Source of the DNA: Methylobacterium sp. DB0501
Lineage (GTDB): Bacteria > Pseudomonadota > Alphaproteobacteria > Rhizobiales > Beijerinckiaceae
Direction: 5' to 3'
Assembly: GCF_011043735.1 (NCBI RefSeq)
Contig: NZ_JAAKGV010000016.1
Coordinates: 1 to 64,000, forward strand
DNA: 64,000 nt
The translations under genes were made by a program, and so were the position numbers. Below are positions 1-6,960 of the stretch, piece by piece. Every line of letters begins with the position of its first letter. Within the stretch, counting starts at the first letter, position 1. The notes beneath the pieces were generated by a model that searched no databases, had not been told where the DNA came from, and worked only from the letters and a program-made list of their open reading frames with translations.

Positions 1-295
1 CCGTCGCCCTTTCAGGCGCGAGGCGAGATCTCCCCAGGTAAGAGCACGTTCCGTCCCTGCACGACCGCCGGATCTACGCCGCCTCGCCTTGATCACGAGA
101 GCTTCGCGGCTGTTTGCCCGCTCGCCCTGCTCAGCGTCGCCTTCTATCCGGTTCTTGTTCATCGGCCCGCAGGTGCGCTCCACGCTTCCTCCCCACGGTC
201 GGTCGCCCTTCCGCAGTTGCGCTTCACTTCGCTCGCCGTGACCAGCTCACGGAGGGACTTCCACCCTCAAGAACGCGCCCATGCTGGGCGCACAA

Positions 296-596
296 ACGAC
301 GAAGGCCCGCCGGCGCACCGACGAGCCTTAAGGGGCAGGGTCCACGTTTCAGGGTTCGCGGGTGGTTTCGCACGATACGATCGTGATGGCCGTCTCGGCC
401 CCGTACCGTATTTCAGCCCGCCCTGAAGCCACTATCCCTGTCGATCGACATTCGGTGGATTGTCCTGGTCAGCGGCATCGATGTGAGAAGCGTGAGGGCT
501 GCAACCTTGAGAAGTCATGGCCACCTCCTCGAGTTCGTCTCGATGAAGGCTATGCTGCCCCTCCTCGCGGAGGCGGTCAAGAGCATTTCGTAGCCG
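296..596 (+). repeat. ~300 bp direct repeat, copy A
   Basis: This segment aligns along its whole length with 766-1063, with scattered substitutions and a few short indels. Shared blocks include the stretch beginning gaaggcccgccggcgc, the block around ccctgaagccactatccctg, and the block around gagggctgcaaccttgag. Neither copy codes for a recognisable protein. It may be a dispersed intergenic repeat or the remains of a mobile element. Confidence 0.8.
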
Positions 597-765
597 GCTG
601 CCATGGATCTTCGCTAAGGATTATAAACCTTGCGGAAGAGGCGCGGGACGGCGCGCCTCGTCGCCACGGCAACGATCATCAGGTCGAGGGCGAGACGACG
701 GAGCCTCCGCGACGACGCCGCGGATCCGATCGCGCCGCGAGCCGGGATATCGCCGGGCCCGAAAC

Positions 766-1063
766 ACAACGAAGGCCCGCCGGCGCACCGACGAGCCTTA
801 AGGGGCAGGGTCCACGTTTCAGGGTGCGGGTGGTGTCGCACGATACGATTGTGATGGCCGACTCGGCCCCGTATCGTATTCAGCCCGCCCTGAAGCCACT
901 ATCCCTGTCGATCTGTGTCCGGTGGAGTTTCCTGGTCACCGGCATCGGTATGTGTCGCGTGAGGGCTGCAACCTTGAGAATTCATGGCTACCTCCTCGAG
1001 TTCGACTCGACGAGGACTATGCTGCCCCTCCCCGCGGGGATGGTCAAGGGGAATTCGTAGCCG
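766..1063 (+). repeat. ~300 bp direct repeat, copy B
   Basis: Second copy of the 296-596 repeat, in the same orientation and offset by about 470 bases. It ends just before a T-tract at about 1066-1072. The substitutions do not preserve an obvious reading frame, which argues for a noncoding repeat rather than a duplicated gene. Confidence 0.8.
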
Positions 1064-1131
1064 ACTTTTTTTCAACTGCCGTGCTGGAACAAAACCTAAG
1101 GACAGGTTAAGGGGCCGCGCCGGTGCCGCGG

Positions 1132-1620
1132 TCACGCGACGTGCAGGATGGCGTCATTCATCACCCGGGCGACGACGTCGCAGGTCAGGTCGCTCGCGGC
1201 GCAATGGGTCACCTGGCGGTCGCGGTGATCGTGGTCGAGGCGGGGGTCGCAGGCGCTGGCCAGGAAGTAGCCCGCATCGGTGATGCTCATCACGTAGACG
1301 TCCGAGGCGCGGCCGGTATGCCGGTCGATCAGCATGAACTGAGTGTAGGCCTGTTCGAAATCGGGCCGACCGCGCAGGGAGGGCCCGCGCTCGATCAGGA
1401 CGCCGTGGGGCGCGAGCTGGGCGCCGGCCGCCTCCAGCACCTCGGCGGCGATGTCGTGCAGGAGCGCCACGCGCTGCGCGTCCTCGGGCGAGAGCGGCTC
1501 GGCCTCCTGCGGCTCCGGATCCGCCTCGGCCTCGCGCCGGCGCCGGTGCTCCTCGAAGAAGGTCCCGAAATCCGACAGCACCACGTCCGGGCACCGCGGC
1601 AGAGTCCTGGTCTCCATCAT
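1132..1620 (-). CDS. hypothetical protein
   Basis: 162-residue soluble protein of unknown function. The frame stays open further upstream, but I place the start at the double ATG (MMETRTLPRC) at 1620 because the preceding residues are low-quality Arg/Ser-rich sequence. An acidic, charged region (EEHRRRREAEADPEPQEAE) is followed by a more ordered half with the segment QFMLIDRHTGRASDVYVMSI. No signal peptide or membrane segment is seen. It lies 150 bases downstream of gspK on the same strand but has no recognised secretion domain, so a link to the T2SS is only positional. Confidence 0.6.
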   Translation of the reverse strand: MMETRTLPRCPDVVLSDFGTFFEEHRRRREAEADPEPQEAEPLSPEDAQRVALLHDIAAEVLEAAGAQLAPHGVLIERGPSLRGRPDFEQAYTQFMLIDRHTGRASDVYVMSITDAGYFLASACDPRLDHDHRDRQVTHCAASDLTCDVVARVMNDAILHVA

Positions 1621-1772
1621 CGCCTGGTCTCCGTCATCGCACCGCGCTCCGTCCCGTTCTCCAAGGTCCCGCCCCGAAGATCTCGTCGACGCTTCGCCCA
1701 AGCTTAACTCCGTGCCCCGCCGATCAGATCCGGCTCGGTCCGGGCAACGGCGCGGTTTCCTCTTCGGCATCG

Positions 1773-2669
1773 TCACGGACCGGCCCCGAGGGCCGCCGTC
1801 ACCATTGCGCAGGCGGGGTGGCCGACGCCGCCGACGAGGTCGGGCGCCACGGTCTGCTGCCAGACGACGAAGCCGGCGCCGCCGAGGTTGAGGATCGCCG
1901 AGCGTCCGGCCCGGGCCCGGCCCTCCTCGACGACGACCGAGAGGCGGAAGACCTGGCGCGGCGACGGGACCGGGCCGGCGGAGCCCGGCAGGGAGCGGAT
2001 GGCCGAGGGATTGGCCCGCCGCACCAGGGCGGCGAGGTCGAAGCGACCGCCCTCGTTGTAGACCGTCAGCACCGGCCGCAGCCGGGCGGCGATGGCCGGC
2101 GTCATCGAGGGCAGGCGGTCGACCTCGTCGATGCTGACGAAGGGTGCGTTGCGCGGCCCCCAGGGCAGCCCGCGGGCGCGGTATTGCGGCAGCTCGGCGC
2201 CGCCATTGGGTTCCGGCACGTCGTCGGGATCGCGGTAGTCGACGATCTCGGCGGCGAGCGCCAGCACCTCCCGGTCCGGGATGCCGAGGAGCCGGAACGC
2301 CTCCTCCATCGCCGGGCGCAGGCTGGCGTTGAGGTCGATCAGCGTGCCCTGGTCCTGGAGCGACAGGTACGCGGTGCGGCCCGGCGCGAGCGGGCAGGCG
2401 GTGACGGTGCCGTCCTCCGGCAGGCCGCCGCCGGCGCGGCGGTAGCTCCGGCCGAGATCGAGCTCGTAGGCGATCAGGCGGCCGAGGCCGTCCGCCGCGC
2501 CCTGGAGCCGCACCGCCTCGGCCCGGGCCTGGGCGAGGCCGGTGGCGGAGCGCACCTGCAGGATCGCCGCCGCCAGCACGGCGCCGACGACGATGAAGAT
2601 CGCCAGCACCGAGAGCAGCACGAAGCCGGCCTCGCGGTCCTCGGATGGGCGCCCGCCGGAGGGGGTCAT
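1773..2669 (-). CDS. gspK: T2SS minor pseudopilin GspK-like
   Basis: Minor pseudopilin expected at the tip of the type II secretion pseudopilus with GspI and GspJ. The 298-residue protein has a prepilin-type N-terminus (REAG|FVLLSVLAIFIVVG) in which the usual Glu at mature position 5 is replaced, as is normal for GspK. The large globular domain that distinguishes GspK from other pseudopilins follows, including LAAEIVDYRDPDDVPEPNGG and the HhH-like stretch VSIDEVDRLPSMTPAIAARL. It is the last gene of the H-I-J-K block, 25 bases after gspJ. The ATG at 2669 follows a purine-rich stretch. Confidence 0.85.
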   Translation of the reverse strand: MTPSGGRPSEDREAGFVLLSVLAIFIVVGAVLAAAILQVRSATGLAQARAEAVRLQGAADGLGRLIAYELDLGRSYRRAGGGLPEDGTVTACPLAPGRTAYLSLQDQGTLIDLNASLRPAMEEAFRLLGIPDREVLALAAEIVDYRDPDDVPEPNGGAELPQYRARGLPWGPRNAPFVSIDEVDRLPSMTPAIAARLRPVLTVYNEGGRFDLAALVRRANPSAIRSLPGSAGPVPSPRQVFRLSVVVEEGRARAGRSAILNLGGAGFVVWQQTVAPDLVGGVGHPACAMVTAALGAGP

Positions 2670-2694
2670 GGCGGCGATGGCCTGTCGGCGTTGG

Positions 2695-3345
2695 TCATGG
2701 GCCGGGATCGAGGGCGATCAGCAGGGGCGGCCACCGGCGGCGGTCCGCGGGGGAGAAGGCGACCTGGATCTCGACGATCTGCGGCGGCCGGTCCGGCCGC
2801 GACCAGGCCGGCAGCCAGACCGGCCGGGCGCCCTCGGACGGGGCGCCGTAATAGCGCAGGGCCAGCCCGCCGATCCGCCCGAGGATCACCTCGGCCCTGG
2901 GGAGCGCCGGCTGCCCCGGCGGCGGCTCGGCCTCGGCGCGGCTTTCCAGGAGGTCGAAAGCGCCGTCCCGGCCGGGCACCCGCGAGGGCAGTTGCCCGCG
3001 CGAGGGCACCCGGGAGAGGGTCACGGCGAGCTCCGTCGGGCGCTCCAGGGCCTGGTCGGGGGCGAGCGCCGCCACGAGCCCGTCGGGGCCGCCGCGCAGC
3101 GTCGGCCGCCGGCCGTCGGGGCGGCGTTGCGCCAAGCTGCCGAGGGTGCGCCGCAGGTGGTCGCGGACCGACTGCACCTCCTCGGCCCCGGCCGCCCGGG
3201 CCGCCGCCGCCGAGGCGCCGCCGGCGATCCGCACGGCGTTGAGCAGCAGCACCCCGATCAGCCCGGCGAGCGCGAGGCAGACCAGGGTCTCGACCAGGGT
3301 GAACCCGGCCTCCACGGCCCCGCGGTCGGGCGCGCTCCGACTCAT
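2695..3345 (-). CDS. gspJ: T2SS minor pseudopilin GspJ-like
   Basis: 216-residue pseudopilin with the type III signal EAG|FTLVETLVCLALAGLIGVLL: a short basic leader, cleavage after Gly, Glu at mature position 5, then one hydrophobic helix. The body contains a lipid/sugar-free soluble domain with PTELAVTLSRVP and LALRYYGAPSEGARP, and the end (PQIVEIQVAFSP) matches the closing strands usual in GspJ. The ATG at 3345 overlaps the gspI stop (ATGA), indicating translational coupling. The frame is open upstream, but that part only shadows gspI. Assignment to GspJ rather than another minor pseudopilin rests on order and size. Confidence 0.8.
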   Translation of the reverse strand: MSRSAPDRGAVEAGFTLVETLVCLALAGLIGVLLLNAVRIAGGASAAAARAAGAEEVQSVRDHLRRTLGSLAQRRPDGRRPTLRGGPDGLVAALAPDQALERPTELAVTLSRVPSRGQLPSRVPGRDGAFDLLESRAEAEPPPGQPALPRAEVILGRIGGLALRYYGAPSEGARPVWLPAWSRPDRPPQIVEIQVAFSPADRRRWPPLLIALDPGP

Positions 3346-3749
3346 CGGGGCTTCTCGGGGATCAGCGTGGCGTAGAGCGGGACGCCCGCCCCGCCGCGGG
3401 AAACCCGGACCTGCCAGAGCGGCGGCACCCGGCCGAGGCCGAGCACCGGGCGCAGGTCGGTGATGCTGAGCGTCCAAGGCGTGCCGTCCGAGAAGGCGCC
3501 CTGCAGGAGGCCCGGCCGCAGCGGGCCGGCGGCGAGGCGGCGCAGCACGACGCCCTCGGCCTCGTCGGCGGCGACGCGGCTCGCCTCGATTGCCTTGACC
3601 GCGCCCGCCGCCGTGCCGGCGATCTGGAACGCCATCACGGTGGCGGCGGCGGCGATGCCGAACGCCACCAGCACCTCGACGGTGGTGAAGCCGTCCTCGT
3701 CCGACGGGCGCGGCCGGCGGCAGCGCAGGCGGCGGAGCCGCGCGATCAC
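3342..3749 (-). CDS. gspI: T2SS minor pseudopilin GspI-like
   Basis: 135-residue pseudopilin with leader and cleavage site DEDG|FTTVEVLVAFGIAAAATV, including Glu5. Its short length and place between GspH- and GspJ-like proteins fit GspI, which nucleates the pseudopilus tip with GspJ and GspK. Translation is inferred to start at GTG 3749, overlapping the gspH stop by GTGA; the stop overlaps the gspJ ATG. The C-terminal domain is short and divergent, so the call relies on the N-terminal signal and gene order. Confidence 0.75.
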   Translation of the reverse strand: MIARLRRLRCRRPRPSDEDGFTTVEVLVAFGIAAAATVMAFQIAGTAAGAVKAIEASRVAADEAEGVVLRRLAAGPLRPGLLQGAFSDGTPWTLSITDLRPVLGLGRVPPLWQVRVSRGGAGVPLYATLIPEKPR

Positions 3750-4195
3750 CGGGCATCCTCCCGCAGCACCCGGCCGGTGAGCGCGCTCACCGACAGGACC
3801 CGGCGCGCCGGGCCGGCGGCGAGCACGATGCGCCCGCCGGACGAGCTGCCGTCGGGCAGGAGCCGCAATTCGCCCGGCACCGGCCGCCCGGTCGGGCCGG
3901 GCTCGACGGCGATGCGCAGGGTGCCGACCGGGATCGGCGGCGCGCCGGGTCGGGAGCTGACGAAGCGGGCGCCCTGCGGCTCGAAGGCGAGGCGCCCGGG
4001 CCGGCCCGTGCGGATCGCCTCGGCGCGCAGGCGACCGATCTCGGCGGCGACGGTCTCGGAGACGAGGAGCGCGCGCCGGTCGAGGGCGCCGGGGCCGAGG
4101 GACTGGAACGCGATCCCGGCGGCGAGGCCCAGGATCGCCATCGTCACCAGCATCTCGACGAGGGTGAAGCCCTCCTGCCCCCGCCCCGCCATCAT
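3746..4195 (-). CDS. gspH: T2SS minor pseudopilin GspH-like
   Basis: 149-residue pseudopilin. The N-terminus GQEG|FTLVEMLVTMAILGL is a textbook type IV prepilin/pseudopilin signal. The soluble part has AAEIGRLRAEAIRTGRPGRL, the alpha-helical spine continuation typical of GspH/FimT-like proteins, and a beta-rich end with two Gly-rich turns. It links the major pseudopilin shaft to the tip complex. The start overlaps the stop of the prepilin peptidase gene, so the peptidase and its substrates are co-translated. A double ATG makes 4195 or 4192 possible. Confidence 0.8.
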   Translation of the reverse strand: MMAGRGQEGFTLVEMLVTMAILGLAAGIAFQSLGPGALDRRALLVSETVAAEIGRLRAEAIRTGRPGRLAFEPQGARFVSSRPGAPPIPVGTLRIAVEPGPTGRPVPGELRLLPDGSSSGGRIVLAAGPARRVLSVSALTGRVLREDAR

Positions 4196-4695
4196 CGATC
4201 GAGGAGGCCGGCGACGAGGGAGGCCTGGAATCCGAGCGCCGCGTGCAGCCCGAGCGCCAGGAACGGCCCGAACCGCAGGGCGGTGTCGCGCCCGATCTCC
4301 CGGCCCGCGGCGGCGAGGATCCCGATGACGGCGAGCGCCGACAGGCTGGCGGCCAGGATCAGCACCGGCAGGCCGGTCAGCCCGGTCCAGGCGGCGGCGG
4401 CACCGATGAACTTGACGTCGCCGAGGCCGAGCCCGATCCGGCCGGTGAGGCGGGCGTGCCCGGCGCGCACGGCCCGGAACAGCGCGTAGGCGGTCGCGGC
4501 CGAGGCGAGAGCGAGAGCGACCCCCCGGGCCCCGTCCTCCCAGGCGGCGGCACCGAGGCCGGCGACCAGGAGCGCGAGGTTGAGCGCGTTCGGGATGATG
4601 CCGCGGCGCAGGTCGATCAGGCCCGCCGGCAGGGTCAGCGGCAGCGGCAGCAGGGCGGGCAGCATCGCGCCGGCGAGGAGGGCGGCGGACATCAC
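4192..4695 (-). CDS. gspO: A24-family prepilin peptidase
   Basis: Membrane aspartyl protease that removes the leader from the pseudopilins encoded around it. The two catalytic aspartates are visible: D28 in LIDLRRGIIPN and D93 in the GxGD motif (GLGLGDVKF). At 167 residues with about five or six hydrophobic helices, it is the short form that lacks the N-terminal cytoplasmic methyltransferase domain of classical GspO/PilD, resembling CpaA/TadV-type enzymes. Its ATG overlaps the stop of the upstream membrane-protein gene. Whether it also methylates the new N-terminus cannot be told from sequence. Confidence 0.85.
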   Translation of the reverse strand: MMSAALLAGAMLPALLPLPLTLPAGLIDLRRGIIPNALNLALLVAGLGAAAWEDGARGVALALASAATAYALFRAVRAGHARLTGRIGLGLGDVKFIGAAAAWTGLTGLPVLILAASLSALAVIGILAAAGREIGRDTALRFGPFLALGLHAALGFQASLVAGLLDR

Positions 4696-5627
4696 GCCCG
4701 CCGGCCCGGACGCGCCCGGACCGGGGTGAGCGCCAGGATCCGGTCTGAGGGAATCCGCGCCGCGGCCAGCCGCGCCGGCACGGGGGCCGCCGGGCGAGCC
4801 GCCGCGGGTGCCGGTGCGATCCCGGGATCGCTCGTCGGGACGGGCTCCGGAACGGGCTCCGGCCCGAATTCAGATCCGAGTTCAGACCCGAGTTCCGGGG
4901 CCGGGCGGGGGGCGTGCCGCAGGGTCCATTCGCGCAGGTGCAGCCAGTAGACGTAGGCCGCCAGGGCGGCCGCCATGACGGCGGCGAGCCACAGGGCGAG
5001 GAGCAGGCCGGCGGGGACGCGGCCGTTCAGCTCGCGCATCAGCCCGAGGGCGAAGGCCGCGTACCACGACACGCCGGAGACCGCGCCGGAGACGAGGAAG
5101 ATGGCGGTGCGCCGGCCCGACACCCCGTCGAGCATCGGCCGCGAGAGGTCGCGCAGCACGCCGGGCAGCACGACCGCGTGGATCAGGAGACCGTTGACGG
5201 TGAGCGCCAGCACCACGGCGATCTTGGCCCAGAGCTTCGGGTTGTCGAACTTCTCCGGCGATTCCACCGCGTAGACGGCAAGGAAGCCGAGCCCCGAGAG
5301 CCAGAGCAGCCCGAGCCCGACCGACACGACCTTGCCGACGAACAGGAACATGCGGGCGATCTCGCCCGGCAGGCTGCCCCAGCGCATCCAGCGCAGGATC
5401 CAGAAATCGAGCATCGTCGCGCCGCCCAGGCCGAAGCTCAGGCCGACGAGGTGCACGGCGACGAGCAGCGTCAGGACGCGGACCGGGGGCAGCGGCGCCG
5501 GCAGCGGGATCTGCAGCGGCTCGCCGGCGAGCGCGGCGCTTCCGAGCGCGACGAGGCCGGCGAGCGCGAGGCCGGCGACCGCCAGGCGGCGGCCGGGACG
5601 ACCCGCGTGTTCGGCTGAGCGCACCAT
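4692..5627 (-). CDS. polytopic membrane protein heading the T2SS pseudopilin operon
   Basis: 311-residue protein that I do not recognise as a standard T2SS part. After a signal-like segment (AVAGLALAGLVALGSAALAG) come about five membrane helices, including VHLVGLSFGLGGATMLDFWI and IAVVLALTVNGLLIHAVVL, with histidines in or near the helices. The cytoplasmic tail has short Glu/Pro repeats (ELGSELGSEFGPEPVPEPV) and is Ala/Pro-rich. The ATG at 5627 has a strong ribosome site (AGGAGG, 5-6 bases upstream). It overlaps the peptidase gene and is first in the operon, so a role in the secretion system or its biogenesis is plausible but inferred. Confidence 0.75.
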   Translation of the reverse strand: MVRSAEHAGRPGRRLAVAGLALAGLVALGSAALAGEPLQIPLPAPLPPVRVLTLLVAVHLVGLSFGLGGATMLDFWILRWMRWGSLPGEIARMFLFVGKVVSVGLGLLWLSGLGFLAVYAVESPEKFDNPKLWAKIAVVLALTVNGLLIHAVVLPGVLRDLSRPMLDGVSGRRTAIFLVSGAVSGVSWYAAFALGLMRELNGRVPAGLLLALWLAAVMAAALAAYVYWLHLREWTLRHAPRPAPELGSELGSEFGPEPVPEPVPTSDPGIAPAPAAARPAAPVPARLAAARIPSDRILALTPVRARPGRRA

Positions 5628-5805
5628 GCTTCCTCCTGCCGCTGCCCCAGGGACTCTCCGACGAGGGCGGGATCCTGGCCGGAATTGGATAACAAATCCC
5701 GACCGCACCCGCGGCCCGTCCCTCCGTCAACCCCGGCAGTGAGGGGTTCTTTACGAAGGAGTGGCAGCGTGCCGGCGACTTGTCCGCTCGCCCCGAGGCC
5801 GCACG

Positions 5806-6273
5806 ATGCCCGTCACGACCATGCAGGACCGCCGGACGCCGCCGGAGACGCGGCAGGATGGCCGGAACGAGAACCAGGCCGGGTTCTCGCTGGTCGAGTT
5901 GCTCGTCGTCCTGGCGATCATCGGCATGATCGCCACGATGGTGACGCCGCAGGTCCTCGGCTATCTCGGCCGCGCCAAGGGCGAGACCGCGCGCATCCAG
6001 GTCAAGAACATCGCCCAGGCGGTCGAGCTGTACTACCTCGATCTCGGCGCCTACCCGACGACCCAGCAGGGCCTGCAGGCGCTGCTGCAGCCGAGCGGCC
6101 CGTCCTGGCGCGGCCCCTACGTGCGCGACGCCCGCGGCCTGACCGACCCGTGGGGCCACACCTACCTCTACCGCTCCCCGGGCGCCGGCGGCACGCCGTT
6201 CGAGGTCTACAGCCTGGGCGCCGACGGCAAGCCCGGCGGCAACGGCGACCAGGCCGACGTGGCGAGCAACTGA
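5806..6273 (+). CDS. gspG: T2SS major pseudopilin GspG
   Basis: Main subunit of the T2SS pseudopilus. The 155-residue protein has an unusually long leader ending NQAG|FSLVELLVVLAIIGMIATMV, with Glu5 and the hydrophobic spine. It continues with the diagnostic GspG features: LGYLGRAKGETARIQVKNI, LYYLDLGAYPTTQQGL, a Trp/Pro loop (LTDPWGHTYLY), and the C-terminal calcium-loop-type ending (YSLGADGKPGGNGDQAD). The start is uncertain: ATG 5806 has a GAGG upstream, and ATG 5821 is also possible. It is transcribed divergently from the peptidase/minor-pseudopilin operon across a 178 base gap. Confidence 0.92.
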   Translation: MPVTTMQDRRTPPETRQDGRNENQAGFSLVELLVVLAIIGMIATMVTPQVLGYLGRAKGETARIQVKNIAQAVELYYLDLGAYPTTQQGLQALLQPSGPSWRGPYVRDARGLTDPWGHTYLYRSPGAGGTPFEVYSLGADGKPGGNGDQADVASN

Positions 6274-6960
6274 TATCGTTTGCGCCCGATCGGCTCTGGA
6301 CCAGCATGGCGCAGGATCACCTCCCCCCAAGTGGGAGACAGGACGTGCGCTGCGCCTCTACTCGAACGGCTCAAGCCTGACCTGCACGAGCCGAGCCAGG
6401 GGACTGCGCCGGTCAATCAGGCATAACCATCGACACCTCTTCACGTCATCCCGGGGCTCGCTGCGAGCGGGAGCCCGGGATCCGTGACCGCTGACGATAC
6501 AGAGTGAGACGAACCGCGTCCCGACCTGTTCTCTGACGTCAACGGCGATGCGTCCCGGGTTCTGCTGCGCGGCTCCAGGATGAGGATGGAGGGTTCGCGT
6601 TCGGTCGATCCGATCGAACAAGCAGCGCCGTCATCGTCGTTCCAAGTCTGCGCAGCAAGGCTCGGACCAACGGGTCGGGAATCGGCAAGGCTAGCGAGCG
6701 CCCGTTCCCGCCTCCGGCCAGATTCAATCCCCCGATCGAGCGGACTTGCGTCGAGTCTCCGGCCCTCCCGGCCCCCGCAGGACTCCGTGCCCACCCTCGG
6801 CCGCATTGGCAACCGCTCCGGCAAGACGCACCCGAAAGCTGCATTCTTCATCGACGGCAACTGCCGGCACTGGGTCTCCGGCCCGCCCTCAACCCCTCAT
6901 TAACCATGATCCGCCTAACGTTCGGTCATCGACGAAGCGGGTTCAAGGGACGGCGAGCGG
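6274..6960. other. 687 bp intergenic region between gspG and gspD
   Basis: No gene is supported. The region is less regular in codon structure than its surroundings, and the short open frames have no start signals or family features. It holds the palindromic repeat at 6441-6487. The last ~60 bases before gspD are relatively A/T-richer and probably carry the gspD promoter, but I cannot assign -35/-10 boxes. The gap means gspG and gspD may be separately transcribed. Confidence 0.5.
6441..6487. repeat. palindromic intergenic repeat
   Basis: A 47 bp imperfect palindrome: outer arms TCACG/CGTGA, inner arms ATCCCGGG...CCCGGGAT, and a GCTCGC/GAGCGGGAG core. A closely related sequence lies in the opposite orientation near 44671-44703. 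It has the form of a REP/BIME-like dispersed element. Confidence 0.6.

Larger units (their letters stand above)
1..1131. other. gene-free stretch at the left edge
   Basis: I find no convincing protein or RNA gene here. Open frames exist on both strands but have arginine/proline-rich translations typical of noncoding GC-rich DNA. The notable content is a pair of ~300 bp direct repeats (entered separately). The first ~295 bases are not part of the repeat and look like degenerate mobile-element or intergenic DNA, but I cannot name them. A run of seven T follows the second repeat copy near 1066. Confidence 0.6.

Noticed and set aside
1..295. Possible insertion-sequence or group II intron end at the left edge
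   Set aside because: The stretch has a familiar mobile-element look, but I see no transposase, maturase or terminal inverted repeat, so no element is called.
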